Below, piece after piece: positions 22,046-34,004 of a DNA stretch of 64,000 nt. A program made the translations under genes and the position numbers. How positions within the stretch are numbered: the stretch's first letter is position 1; every line of letters begins with the position of its first letter. Under the pieces are notes generated by a model. The model searched no databases. It had not been told where the DNA came from and worked only from the letters and a program-made list of their open reading frames with translations. The stretch lies in NCBI RefSeq assembly GCF_029784165.1, contig NC_073695.1, forward strand, positions 195,074,857 to 195,138,856, in the 5' to 3' direction. The stretch is from Wyeomyia smithii. Its lineage: Eukaryota; Arthropoda; Insecta; Diptera; Culicidae.

Positions 22046-23660
22046 GGCGACTTTCTTACTTACTTACTAATCAAACGAGAGCCGTGTTGGCTCGTGCTGT
22101 ATCAAGAAGTAGTCGCCATGTTGCTCGGTTTTGTGCTATGTTTTGCCAGTTTTCCAGGCGCCTCATCAAACGCAATTCTCTTTCGATCTGGTCGAGCCAT
22201 CGTGCTCTCTGTGCTCCTCTATTTCTGGTGCCGGCAGGGTTGCTGAAGAGAAGTGATTTCACAGGGTTGACGTCCGGCATTCTTACGACGTGACTGGTCT
22301 ACCGCAACCTATTGGCTTTCGCCAAGTGTGCAATGGGGTTCTTTTCAAGTAGCGCGTGCAGCTTGTGGTTCCTGCGTCGTCGTTATTCTCCATCTTCCGT
22401 CTGTACTGACCGTGGATAGTCCGCAGCACCTTCCGTTCGAAAACTCCAAGGGCGTTAAGATCCTCCGCGAGAAGCGTCGTTGCCTCTATTCCGTATCAGG
22501 GTTTTGTAAAGCGTCAACTTCATGCGTCGTTGCACTCGACTCGATTGAAGTATCATCCGAAGTGAAAAGTAGGCACGGTTTGCAGTCTGGATGCGTCCTC
22601 TGAACTGACTCGTCTGAATCTCTTTGCTGGTGTTATTGTAGGAGGTCACCAGTGACCCCAAATACACGAACTCATCGACCACCTCAAGCTCATCGTCGTC
22701 TACAGAGATTTGAGTTGGGATGAGGCTGATGTTGTTCTCCTTGAAGCTTCTCGCTCGCATGTATTTCGTTTTCGACGCACTTATTCGCAGCCCGGTTCGT
22801 CCGGCTTCGGGTTTCAGTCGGGCGTAACTTTCTTCCGCCGTCGCAGAATTACGTGTTATGAAGTCAAAGTCATCCGTGAAGCCCAGAAGCTAAACGAACC
22901 TTGTAAAAATCGTACCCCTCGTGTCGGTGCCCGCCCTTCGAATCACACCCTCAAGGGCGATGGTAAACAGCAGACAGCGAAATCCACCACCTTGTCTTAA
23001 CCCTCTGCGCAATTCAAAGGACCTCCAGAGTATCCCCGAAACCCTCTGCGCTATTCATAAGACCTCGAGAGTATCCCCGAAACACGCACGTAGCACATCA
23101 CTTGCGCCATGGTGACTTTGATCAGCCGAGTCAGTTTACCCGGAAATCCGTTGTCGTGCATAATCTGCCATAGCTGTTCTCTATCGATTGTACCATGGCC
23201 GCCGTGAAGTCAATGAAGACATGATGTGTGGGCACGTTTTACTTGCGCTATTTCTGTGAGATCTGTCGTATAGTGAAGATCTGGTCCTTGGTGGCACGAC
23301 GGAACAGAATCTGTGGTAGTATTTTATAGGCGGCAATAATTAGCAAGACAGCGCGGTAGTTGCAGCACTCCAGCTTGTCGCCCTTCTTGTAGACTCTTTC
23401 CAACTACTCGTCTGCCAGTTTTTCTTTCTCCCAAATCCTGAAAATGATCCATTGCAGCGGTCTAGCCAGCGCCTCTCTCACATGTTTAAAGAGCTCGCTT
23501 TGTTGTTTTTCCGCTTCCCGATATCACAAAGAACTTCATGAACATCGGAGGCTAGTACTCGGTCATCTGCAGTCAGTGCTCCCAGGTCTGTTCCAGCTCT
23601 GCTTCTGTTTACTGTATCACCATTAAGGTGCCCATCGAAGAACTCCTTTCACTTGTCGAC
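22046..23660 (-). pseudogene. RTE-like LINE, reverse transcriptase to 3' end
   Basis: Read on the minus strand, from 23.66 kb down. It contains RT motif B phrases (LRRGLRQGGGFRCLLF, IALEGVIRRAGTDTRGTIF), motif C decayed to GFTDDFDFI (normally FADD), then LEVVDEFVYLGSLVTSYNN at about 22640-22700 and the C-terminal RGAQRARWLDQIERELRL (22155-22220). The 3' terminus has short tandem TAAG units (plus strand 'cttacttacttacta' at 22053-22067), the tail type characteristic of RTE-clade elements. Many frameshifts; not functional. Confidence 0.85.
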
Positions 23661-23673
23661 CACCTTGCTGGCA

Positions 23674-23925
23674 TCAGTGCGTAGGTTCCAGAAAATTGAG
23701 CAAAGACTTCTTCAACTCGTCCAAACTTGTGTGTTTTCGTGAGCAGGCCTTTGTATCTAACATCCACAAATCGAGAAGTCCATCACGTTGAGGTCTTGAG
23801 ATCTGGCAAGTTTGGAGGCCACTCATCTTTGGTGATGATAGAAAGAAAGTTGGACTTGCACTTGTCTTGAACGGTCTTCTTTGACGGGCACCGTCTTGCA
23901 TGAAGGTTCAGTTTTGATTGTTACA
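23674..23925 (-). pseudogene. mariner-like transposase C-terminal fragment
   Basis: The minus-strand frame 23674-23901 begins FMQDGA, equivalent to the second catalytic aspartate (QQDGAPAH), and ends with LDTKACSRKHTSLDELKKSL, the typical helix after the third carboxylate in Tc1/mariner transposases of the kind with SPDLNPLDY. The intervening segment is frameshifted. It abuts the RTE relic, so one of the two was cut by the other's insertion or by deletion. Confidence 0.75.
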
Positions 23926-23940
23926 GTGACATGTCGATTA

Positions 23941-24185
23941 TACAGTCAGTGATGGCAAAAATAATGAGTACACTTGCAGTTTTGGTTAATTTTCCATATT
24001 TGCGCACTGATTTTAGTTGTCTGATGTCATGTTACGTCATTGCGATCTGCAGACACTCTTTTTAAAAGAGGAACGGAAAAATAACTGGAGTTTTTCTGTG
24101 TCGGTGATTCCGACTGTTTTTTGCGTGGGTTAGTGTTTTAATGTGGCGAAAAAAGTAAATACACTATTAAAGTATATACCATACT
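23941..24185 (+). mobile_element. Tc1-like element, left terminus (probable)
   Basis: TACAGTCAGTGATGGCAAAA followed by 'ataatgagtacac' has the look of Tc1-family terminal repeats (CAGTNNGTGGCAAAA...). About 200 bases later an ATGTGGCGAAAAAAGTAAA start may be a transposase N-terminus that is immediately broken. No right end is found before 24.5 kb. Confidence 0.4.
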
Positions 24186-26540
24186 GCATCAAATTTCGAA
24201 CTCTTAAGCTATGATGTAACTTCTAGCACTAAAAAATCAACTAAGCATTAGTTTTCTCGTCGATCTAAAAAGTTCAACATGTTGGTTATTTTATTTTTGT
24301 TGCAATTAAGTGCTATTTATATAGATTCAAACATGTTTTGTTTATTAAATTAACGAGAATTCAGGACTCGGCTCTGATTCAAATTCCGAACACTTCAATG
24401 TAATCACTAAGAGATAGATAGGCAAACCGTTTGAACACTGACTGTCATTTTTTCCAACGCCTGCTAGTTCCCTGGAAGTGGTCCTACAGTGGAGAGCTAT
24501 GCATCACTGAGAAAAGAACATTCCAAGGAACGAAATGGTATATAATAATCATACTTTTGATTACTCTAGCTACAATAATGTGGTTTTTATTCCAAAGTAA
24601 TCGCAGTTTGAAACTGTTCTAAGTTTGAGTCAAAACGGTATACAAAACATTCCAAATAAGCTCTATTTCTTTACATAACGTTGGCAAAGTGACCTTTTAT
24701 GTTACAAAACTCACTTTTAAATATCTTGTGGCTTGTCCTTTGTTTTGTAAAACCATATTGAATCTTCGTGGTATGTTTACCACTAGGTTTTCACGAGTAG
24801 AAGCTGGAATAGTAATTCACAGGGCTTTACATTTTCGAAACAAAACAATGAAACTGATATACTCGCGCTGTCATTTCGGTTCGAACAGTTTCATTTTCAC
24901 TTGTTTCCTTTCGGCTACTATCAATAAATCACTTCCTTCTCTCTTTCCTTCTTTCTTCTTTCGGATCATTTCAAATGAAACTAATGACTATTTCAATCGA
25001 CGGAGAGAGTGACGGAGGAAGAGACTCTTTCCTTTTCTTCAGCGTCTCAATTGAAATTGGCACCGCATAGCGTCGTTTGATGGTTGTTTTCTAATACCGC
25101 AAGCCGTAGTTAGAACGGCAATGGCATCCAATAAATACGTTACGCAACTTCCGATCGATATTTCCTCCCTCTTTCCTATATATATGCGTGAAGTACTGTA
25201 TGGAAGCCTTTTGTCTCCGTCAGCGCTCATGGTCATTTCCAATTGAGAATCGTCATATGAGAGTGATGGTGATAATCTCCGCTATCAATTGAAAAGCGTT
25301 TGTATCAATTCCAAGCTCTTCAGTTGTCAGAATCACAGCAAGAGCTTTCGACTGTGTGTCATGACTGTCATGTGACCCACGAAGTGCTCGGAAATGACAC
25401 AAAAGCTTTTCAATTGAAAGCGACGGGTCAAAGCGTCACTAAAACCTAATAATTGTCAATTTAAAATGACTTTGTCAGGCTCTGGTAGTTCACGCTGCCT
25501 GTACGACGTTCCATAAGTCTGTTTCATTCTTTGGATGATACTTTGCAACGTGATGACTGTATCACGCTCAAAAAATATTTTCGCGTGATATATTTGGAAC
25601 GTAATATATTTGAAACATGTTTATTCAAATGAAGAAAAAATACTGCCTATATCTGTTTTCATCGATTCATCTTCAACCAGTTAGTTATTGGCATCACTTT
25701 CATCTGAACTGTGTGATTATCCATTGATAATATTGACAATTCGACTGTCAGAAAGTTGTGCGTGGCAAGTTCGTTCTTCGGCTCATTCTTGTTATTAATC
25801 ATTCGGGTTCTGTAGCACTAAACAGTGTAGTAAGAGGAATTTCATCTACATCAATTACACCTATTTGCCTCCAAGACTTTGTAATTGTTCTTAGCAAAAC
25901 GTCCTGCCATAACTCAAAAAACCAGAAACGCTACATCTTTCATTGTTATTTTTTTCAGTGCGTTATCTAGAAATTTTGAATTATATAAAACCCAAGTTCC
26001 TAATGTTTCGTGATAGATTAGTTTAACATTTTAAATTATTTCTTGGTTCAATGGTTAAGCACTTGAAAAAAATAAAAATGAAGTTTTAAGTCAGGTTCTC
26101 CTAAAAAGACATTGCAATCACTGGCAAAACCAAAGGCATAAAAGTGGTTCGAGGGGCCGAATATCATGTATAACTTGACTCAGTTCCAACATAAATACAG
26201 AAGAAATTCTCGCGTAACTTTTCAAAAGGACCCGAATCACTCTCTTTGATTCGTTGATTATAGTTTCTTGATCAAGGTTTCAGCAGCTACTTGCCACAAA
26301 TCGAAAGATTACAACATTGCCTAGCATACTATGCAAAAAGTATCATTAAAAAGGTAAAAATAACTTCAGAAACGTGATAAAATCGGAATACTTTGCATGA
26401 TAAATTTGGGAGTGATGAAAACGAAAAGTGAAAAAAAAAACAAAAAGTGAAAAAAACGAACCGTGACATAAACGACACGTCACTGTATTCGTTTTCTGGG
26501 CCCAACCAAACCGACTTTGCATTGTTGTTACAATAATTAT
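24186..26540. other. AT-rich stretch without a gene
   Basis: No domain in any frame. 24.78-25.45 kb is denser in GA/TC-rich words and repeats 'caattgaaa' (25048, 25286, 25415), suggesting a decayed repeat. 25.57-25.63 kb ('cgcgtgatatatttggaacg') resembles 677-700. Confidence 0.45.
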
Positions 26541-26544
26541 GGCG

Positions 26545-26905
26545 CACCCTGTAATAAGGTCAAATAGTACATTCCGAAAAACTAGGTCTATAATTCTGTC
26601 GACCATGCTTGGGAAAGCAGTCATATAACGACCAATTAGAGGTAAATTTTGCGTTTTGACAAGGCTGGACAATTTTCAAAAGTACAATAGTTCGAATGAT
26701 AAAATTACAATTTTGAATTTTTTGCATTTGGGAGGATTCTTAAAAAAATCCAATCGATTGCTGCAAGAACTAAGGAAATCCATCCAAAACTAACCGATTT
26801 TTTAGTATTTGAAATTTGACATATTTTTTACCTTTTCCAGTTTTGGATTTTCATTTTCCATCTTTATGTTGCCGAACTTCCTGAGAGACGTAGTTATACG
26901 ACAAA
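26545..26905 (+). repeat. Interspersed repeat X, copy 1
   Basis: Runs from 'gtctataattctgtcgacca' to 'ccgaacttcctgagagacgt'. The same order occurs at 54445-54780 and inverted at 32720-33062. About 75-80 percent similar by eye, non-coding. Shared pieces include GTCGACC, 'ttgacaaggct', 'aaaattacaatttt' and 'ctgagagacgtagtt'. Confidence 0.75.
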
Positions 26906-27467
26906 AATGATAGTTATTTGCCGTTTCATATATTTTCCTATTGTTGATATTGTTCCCCATACGAGAAAAAACGTGCTTCGCACTGCCTCGCTTGCATTAT
27001 AGCATCGGCCTCGCTCTCGTGAACCGTAATCACCTGACAGCCTGCTCGGATTTGTGCCGAAGGATTTCGTGCTGTCATTAGCGACAGCTTGGAAGAATCA
27101 ACAGACATAGAGAGATGAAAAATAACAGCCCGTTTGGTATTGCATGTGTGTGATGTTGTAAGTAGCCGTTGGACTGTATACCAAACATCTGGAGAGTAGG
27201 AAGAGCTGTGCGTCGCACAGTTTGCAATACAATGAGAGCTGCATTAGTTTGAAATTGGCTGTCACATAAAAAAGTCATTTTCAGAAGCCTGGCATTGACT
27301 GTTCACTTCGTCATGCATACAAGCTTTTATGCAAACTTTTTTATGTGGGAGCTGGACGCTACTTTCGATTGTCACTGACAATGCTAACAATTTTGGAAGT
27401 AATAAAGAGATCACTTTTAAGCTGCCTCTTGCCTGTGCACTATACTTACCTGTATCAGCAGCGTTCA
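26906..27467. other. Mixed-composition stretch without a recognised gene
   Basis: 26.97-27.06 kb is GC-richer ('cctcgctctcgtgaaccgta'). No frame longer than 70 codons and no domain. Confidence 0.4.
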
Positions 27468-28115
27468 AGGGGGACCCTACCCTGGAAAGTCGAGAAATAA
27501 AAAAAATGTATTTTTCGGATGTTTAGAATAAAGTTGAGTGTTTGGGTTTTTTGGCTATTGGTTTTTGAGGTATATTTGAAGATGTATTTTGTGCGTCGTG
27601 GGTGCTAATATAATGAATACATATTAGTAGCGTTTTTCTCGAAATCTACTGAACCGATGTGACTCACGATGGTGAGTTTTTCTCAGTATCTACTGAACCG
27701 ATTTTCCCGAAATTTTCCGTTAGCATGTAAAACCGGGTTATATAACTTGTTACATAGCCGTTTTTAAACATCTTAATGTTTCAATTTAAAATAAAAGGCC
27801 GCCATTTTGGCAATTTTTGGGATTTTCAAATCAACTATGTAACAAGTTAGATAATTCATTTTTATATGTAAAAACAAAATTTCAGCTAAATCGGTTCAGC
27901 AGATGCTGAGAAAAACTCACCACCAGTTAGGTACTGATTTAGTGAGAGCATCCACATTCCCAGCTGCCAACAAGGTAATACTCACTATATGTGCATCCAC
28001 GACATACAAAATGAATCTTCAAATACACCTTAATAAATAGCCAAAATAGCCGAACACTTCACTCTACTTCAAACCTTCGAAAAAAAAATTCAAGGTGCCC
28101 ATTCAACAGCGAAAC
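27468..28115. mobile_element. Fold-back element with arms of about 220-240 bases
   Basis: The left arm (about 27500-27740) and right arm (about 27885-28100) are long imperfect inverted repeats. For example 'gaagatgtattttgtgcgtc' near 27579 pairs with 'gacatacaaaatgaatcttc' near 28002, and 'gtgagtttttctcag' near 27672 pairs with 'ctgagaaaaactcac' near 27906. The loop is about 140 bases and carries 'ccgccattttggcaattttt'. Non-coding; transcripts would form a long hairpin. Confidence 0.75.
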
Positions 28116-30239
28116 GAATCTCGGATAAAAAAAAAACCATGTTAGTTCTAGTAATAGATTTAGTTTTAGCTCGCAGTCGGCAACGAGGATAAAAAACTTG
28201 CCTTTAGCTTATAAGATATTTTAGATCATAAGGCATTAGACTTAATTGGCTCCGTAAAACATTAATTTGTATTGTGCCGTGTCAAAAAAATGTTGTGTGA
28301 ACAAAAAAAAAATCCGGAAAAAAATCACGAAAATTCAATAATTTTCGATCTTCCAGAGTAGAGTCCCCCGTTAAGTGTTCACTCTCACTGCCACACAAGA
28401 TGCCGTAGTATTGAGTACACCACTAAAATAAGTTTTTTTACGAGTCGATGAAGGATTGATTGTGCATTTAAAAAAGCAAGGTTGCAGATATCAATTCAGG
28501 ACATGCTAAAATATTCCTTAATATTGTTTTTTGTTGCTACCAACATGATGCCAAGAAGCCAACAATTTTTGAACAATTAGTTGGTGATTGACTATTTCTT
28601 TAAATTTCTTCTTGCGCCCGAAAAACTGTAAAAAATATGCCTATAAAATAACTAACGCTCAAAATAGCCCTTAGAAAGATTATAGTTTTTAACCATTTCT
28701 GTGAATTTTGGAGCCCCTAGTGTACGCAGAAGTGCGTCAGAGTGACGCAGTAACAAAATCTTCTCCGTTTGTTTTGGGTCTACTTTTTCATGAAAATTTT
28801 CAACCCAACTTGAAATTTAACACTTATTTTTGTGAGAAAAGTATTACAAATACATGAGTGCTTTGAAACTAACTATATTCAACTACTACTAAAATGGAAG
28901 GATAAAAAGTCAAATTTAAGCTTAGATAACTCAACGTATATTGAAGTAGGTAATAAAATCCTTTATATATTTGGAAACCTTTATCTTCCTCCTTTACAAA
29001 ATGAAATAGGATATAAAATGACTGAGTTAAACGGAAATTTCAGGGGTGTTGAATTTCAGGGGTGTTTGGAAAACTTCAAGTATGAGTAAAAGTTACACTC
29101 AACAAGATCAGTAACCATCAAAAGTTTTGTCACATCAAAAGTTTTTGCTTTTTTTTCATTTTAAGCACTCATTTGTTCAGATTTTTCAGATTTTAAATTA
29201 ATGGCTTAGGGAGAATTTCTGCATACTAAGGCACAAAATTATTATGAAAAATAAGCATTACTTTGAATAAAACGAAAACGAATGTGTCTAAGGGATGCTG
29301 CATCTGTTGCATAAACATATTTTCATGTTTGCTTGTGTTTTGTCAACAAACATTATCAAAATAGCCAAATGTTTATTGGTACTACAAGAACCATACATTT
29401 GTTGAAATTTGGAGACATATTTTGCTAATCAGCATCTATTTTGATTGTCCAAACTTTGCACTGTTAGTCCAATGGAAATATGCACTGTTTTTGAAATATT
29501 TACCCCGAAACTAGATTTAAAACATTTCTTATCTATTCTCTGAATTTTAGTTTTTCTGACTGTTAGAATTACTGATGATTAAAAATACGTGTTCTCCTGC
29601 ATGGACAACTGCCAAAAAACTGAAAGTCTACTAAACCATTCTTTAATGTGTCTCAAGTTTTTAATCTTTGGTGACCTTTGGTGATTGTCGGAAACCTTAA
29701 CAGTATAATAAATAGTTTTCAGGGTTTGAGCATTCTTATTGTATGTTCTGATTATTTTCCAAAGATTAATCTGTTAATTTCGTTTTCAAGCTTTGATATT
29801 TTTGGTGTTTATTTTTCATAAAATATATCTATTTATAAATTTGTCATTTCAACAGTTGCTCTATCAATTCAAAAATTGAAGCATTTGATAATATTAACAC
29901 CTTCATGAATTTTGAGCTTGATGGAGATAAGCCTGTTTTGTATCTGTTGGCAATGAACTAGCTAGCACAGAGCGTTTTCATTCTAGAACTTACATCACTT
30001 TAAAGCAGTATGAAGATGCACGTGAGTTTAAAATTGCATAATCGTTCGATGGTGCAATAGCCCCACTGTTATTAATATTCTCACAAGCATCGTGACAAAA
30101 AAAAAGAAATCAACATTTTTATTTACTCTAAGCCAGTCAAAACCTGTCAAAAAGCACGCTATCCGTAGTTACTAATTCGTCACACGTCCTTTAAAAATAC
30201 AAAAAATTACAAACCATTAACACAAGCTGCAACCATGGT
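28116..30239. other. AT-rich stretch without a recognised gene
   Basis: One 85-codon plus frame at 28832-29086 has no known domain and the base composition of its surroundings, so I treat it as chance. No element ends seen. Confidence 0.45.
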
Positions 30240-30645
30240 CTGTAGATGGGTACGCGACCAGCTCAACACTGGTTCGCCGCTCGCTGCCAGAGAGCAAACA
30301 AGGGAAACAAAACAAACATAGGCCAAAAACACAAAACAGCTGAGTGCGTGATGTTGGTGCAACCAACACGGTTGTCGTTTAAGTTGGGCGGTGGGATGGG
30401 GGGTTTCAGTGGGGTTACAAAGCCGACAAGCAATTGTTCCTCATTCTTCATTGGCTTGGTAGAGCAGGCTACCAAGGTGGCTACGCGGGAGAGCAAATCG
30501 GAGAGCGCATGAGAGAAGCCGGTTTACTGTGTGGCTTCGTCTACCAACTTTGGAGTTCTACTCGATTTCGCTCTTTCTCTGCCTCCAACGAAAAAGAAGC
30601 GCAAGCTTATCAATGTGTGGGCTAGCGGCTTAAGCCAACAATCTG

Positions 30646-30679
30646 TCAGTCTGATGAACCTAACGTTACCGAGCGGTTG
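30646..30679 (+). promoter_or_regulatory. TATA-less core promoter: Inr plus DPE
   Basis: TCAGTC at 30646-30651 matches the arthropod initiator, with A+1 at 30648. GGTTG lies at 30675-30679, exactly +28 to +32, and fits the downstream promoter element consensus RGWYV at every position. There is no TATA box near -30. The upstream 200 bases are GC-balanced with GAGAG words (30491, 30513). The motif pair and spacing are seen directly; promoter activity is inferred. Confidence 0.5.
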
Positions 30680-31624
30680 TTCGCTGCGCGAGCTAGTTTT
30701 TAGAGGTAGAAGTGTTCGGGCGCGTGCGTGAGTGATTTAAAAGTGCGATGCGCTTACCAACTGTTCTGTGAAGGCTGTTTGCGTTCTGAATGGCGATCCA
30801 TTGTGGTTGAAATTCAACCGACAGAAGAGAACGGTATCCAATGTAGAATTTAAGCTAGTAAAAGAAAGCCGAAAGTTACCGCGGAAGTGGGCGAAGGAGC
30901 GTAGAACAGTCTGAGTACGTTTTCGGTGTGCTGCGAAAACGCAATTTACCATGACATGAAAAATTCACAGCCACCCATTGGGGAGTTTGCTCGCACGATG
31001 GTATGCAATTCAATCGACTAACAGTTAATTAACTGTAGTGGGAAGAGAGTGTGATTATATCCACCAAAGGGGAAAAAGGAAAAGATTGAAACCTGTGTTT
31101 TTGTGGCCCGCGGTTAGTGCAAAAACCCGTGTGGAATTATTAGATGGGTCACTTGACTCACATCATTATCGTCGTCACCGTCATCGGAACAATGCTCGAG
31201 TTGTTTGTTGAGGCACATAAATAATCTATTAAAATTCATGTGAAATGTAACGATTAAACCTTACAGGTGTGACCTTTTCTACGACTGTGAAGCGCGTTGC
31301 TATTTTTTCGTTTTTCGTCTTATGTGTGCAGTTGCCTGGTGGCGAAGTTCAAGCGGATGTGGCGCGTTCGTCGCTGATGGAGTCGAATTCGAGTGAATGA
31401 ATTGTGAGAAAGAAGTATCATAAACGTACACACTGCGAAGCCGGGCGCTCTGTCGTAGAAAGTGCAGAAAATTGTGGCTTTACGCGACTGAAGGTGATTG
31501 TAGCAATTTGGTTGTGAAGGCAACCGTTTTCTTTTTATTGTTTCGGATTATTTTGGAGCACAGAGCGAGACTACTGGTGGATAAGTCGACGGCAGGAGAA
31601 AAGGCACGATATACTACAAACGAG
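30648..31624 (+). other. Candidate untranslated first exon of a host gene
   Basis: About 980 bases of GC-balanced, non-repetitive sequence downstream of the Inr/DPE pair, ending in GAG just before a GTACGT donor at 31625. Frames are short (67 codons at most on plus, with many upstream AUGs), as in long 5' leaders of regulated insect genes. An acceptor-like pyrimidine tract with AG ('tcgtcttatgtgtgcag') ends at 31331, so the region could also be two exons. AT-rich DNA returns right after the donor. No protein can be inferred; the coding exons would lie beyond the window or far downstream. Confidence 0.4.
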
Positions 31625-31630
31625 GTACGT
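31622..31630 (+). promoter_or_regulatory. Consensus 5' splice donor GAG|GTACGT
   Basis: Exon end GAG at 31622-31624 followed by GTACGT. It coincides with the switch from GC-balanced to AT-rich composition, which supports a real exon-intron border. Confidence 0.45.
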
Positions 31631-31989
31631 TCAAATAGATATGATATCGCTGGGACCACGAGGGCGGAAAATTCAGTCACATCGATAATGATGGTTTGAC
31701 GAAACGAGCGGTTTGTTCGTTGAATTGTTTATAGTTGTTTTCTGTAGTGGTGCTTTGTGGAGAAAGGGGTGCAGACGACTGAGAAATTTTATTGCTTACT
31801 ATTATTATAGAAATAAACGGTATATAATAGTGGAGATGCAATATGTCATAAAACAGTTATCGGATATATTTGACATCTTTGACATCATCATTTAAATATT
31901 TTTATTGCATGGACATATTGCTTGAGAGAAAGCGATTGGTTGGAAATGAGGTGAACGAGGGTTGAAATCACCATTAAATAGTATGATCG

Positions 31990-32625
31990 AATATCTCTTG
32001 TCAATCATAAATTCCTTCCATCACACCAAATGCTACAAAACCTTCATGACTTACTTTTGAAAAAAATAATAATAATAATGCTAATAATATAGCACGGAAT
32101 ACAGCAGACCGTCCAGACCAAAACATCCATATCTTATTATCGTTAAAGGCAACCGGCATGATCAGCATCTTGTAGAGTGACATCATGGATGTAATGTTTG
32201 ATTATTTTACAGTCTGTAGAAATCTGCGTTGGTGCGCGACGTAAACGTACTCAGGAATCCATATTTGTTGTCTATTTCATGGTTACTTCGGCATATCATC
32301 ACGGCAGCACCGCGAAGGGATCCGATATCTCACCCATTAGCATGATGACAACGAGAACGTCGTAGGAGAACGTCAAAAGAAGCACATAAAGGCCTTAAAT
32401 ATCCAAGCGAAATTCACCACAAATCTTTGAGTTTGATCAAATCGAACGCTGCCTTGAAATTGACAAACTTTTGGTCGGTTTTTGAGCGCCTCTCGTTGTT
32501 GTACTTTGTTTGTATCTATTGCCATGAATTCATACTGACAGCCTACTTCAAGGATTTTCCGATTACTTCTGCTTCCTAAACGCCTCATGAGTGAATCACT
32601 CTTTGGCACACTGAACGCTGAACTT
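31990..32625 (-). pseudogene. RTE-like LINE reverse transcriptase relic
   Basis: On the minus strand, SLMRRLGSRSNRKILEVG and then, in another frame, FVNFKAAFDLIKLKDLW (RT motif A; plus coordinates about 32400-32460) are followed after an internal deletion by MSLYKMLIMPVAF (about 32150-32185), the phrase preceding YGHE in this family. Motifs B and C are largely missing. Non-functional. Confidence 0.65.
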
Positions 32626-32719
32626 CGATATAGTCACGTCACGGACTCATATATTTTTTTGCTTTGCAACAGCAGTTTGGAATTTCGTAGTTTGTACTCA
32701 CAAAAACCCTTCTGTGGTT

Positions 32720-33062
32720 CTTTTGAAGTAGAATACTTCTCTCAGGAAGTTCGGCTACATAGGGATGTGAAATGAAAATCTAAAACCGAAAAAAGTGAAA
32801 AATATGTCCAATTTCAAATGCTAATAAATCGGTTAGTATTCGATGGATTTCCTTCGTTCTTGCAGCAATAGATTGGAAAATCTTCTAAGATTCTTCCCAA
32901 AATAAGATAATTGTAATTTTATTGTTCACACTATTGTACTATTGAAAATAGTCAAGCCTTGTCAAAACGAAAAATTCGACCTCTGATTGGTCGTTATATA
33001 CTTGCTTCCCAAGCACGGTCGACAGGATTATATACCTTGCAATTGAAAACGTGCTATTTGGC
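32720..33062 (-). repeat. Interspersed repeat X, copy 2 (inverted)
   Basis: Reverse complement of copies at 26545-26905 and 54445-54780 ('ctctcaggaagttcgg' at one end, 'cacggtcgacaggattatat' at the other). In this copy the right end leads straight into a CCAAT-like ATTGG (32979) and a TATA box at 33064, so the repeat may supply upstream promoter sequence. Confidence 0.75.
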
Positions 33063-33240
33063 CTATATAAGAGCCTGTTTCAGCCGGAGCCGCTCATAAT
33101 AGTTCTAGACAGCGACAACAGCAGTCGTCCTTCCTTAGCAGCAGTACTAACCCTGTGGTTGGTCACCACGTCTCAGGAGCAGCGCGGTTTTTCTCAGCGT
33201 GTGTCGCCAGACAGCCATTATTCCCCCCGTGTTGGGGCAG
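33040..33240 (+). promoter_or_regulatory. TATA promoter and GC-rich leader
   Basis: TATATAA at 33064-33070 is followed 30-odd bases later by CTCATAAT, a plausible start region, and then by GC-rich sequence to 33240. A CCAAT box (ATTGG, minus sense) lies about 85 bases upstream. The first ATG after the leader (33242) opens only 26 codons. The product is unknown; it could be the promoter of a repeat element or a decayed short gene. Confidence 0.35.
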
Positions 33241-33690
33241 CATGAAGATTGCCATCAGGAAATCCAATTTTGGAAATCAAAATGCCTTTTTGAAGGCAAA
33301 TAAACAAGTCATTGAAAGTTAATAATTTTTGTCAACGCAAGCATGCATTCTGTGTCGCATCCTAGCAATTTAAATTTGTCGCACCCGTCTAATTTACTGA
33401 ATGTGAAATAGCTTCCACAGTGCATGTTGTCCGTGTATCTCAATTCCCCCAATGTTAGGGCAGCTCAAAGGTTGTAATTAGCAACCGATTTTGAACCGCA
33501 AAATGCTTTTTTCAAGGCAAATAAAAAAATAATTGAAGGTTAATAATTTTCTGGCATCAACACAAGCAGACATTCTGTGCGGGATGCAATCAAATTCTGT
33601 TGTAGTTGTCCAATTTTTACTTTATTTAGTAATCCCCCCACTGTAGGGGCAGCGCAAAGGCTGCGATCAGCATGACCAACTTTGAATAAC
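33215..33690 (+). repeat. Three diverged tandem units of about 190-225 bases
   Basis: Units start near 33221, 33446 and 33636 with 'ttccccccgtgttggggcag' or close variants, then a block of the form 'atcagnaaatcca', a small hairpin (GCCTTTTTGAAGGC in unit 1, a weaker version in unit 2), 'aaataaa' and 'ttgaaagttaataattttt'. Similarity between units is about 70-75 percent by eye and the third is incomplete. No coding potential that is shared between units. Confidence 0.65.
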
Positions 33691-34004
33691 AAACGGTTAA
33701 CGTTTATTCACTAAAAATTCATCAAATTCAAAACAGGTTTTTGTCTGTGTACAATAATTTACACAAAAAGACATTAAAAATTTTACCACATTATTAGACG
33801 CGTTTCTCCAGTCATGCCTCGTGAACGTGAAGGTTTCCTATCACAGACATAGATTTCGTGCTCCAGCACGTTAAAACACGTGGAAATTGTCTTTTTACTA
33901 GTGAGTGCAACATTTCTTGGAAGTGTTTCATTATTCTCGGGTAAGAGACTACGAGTGCATTTGTTGCATTCATTGAGAAAGCCATCGGAAGTGTATTCAG
34001 TGCT

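Noticed and set aside
22084..23000. Plus-strand frames of 69-96 codons
   Set aside because: Shadows of the minus-strand RTE reverse transcriptase, whose motifs are recognisable on the other strand.
28832..29089. 85-codon plus frame in AT-rich DNA
   Set aside because: Composition matches the flanks and no similarity is recognised.
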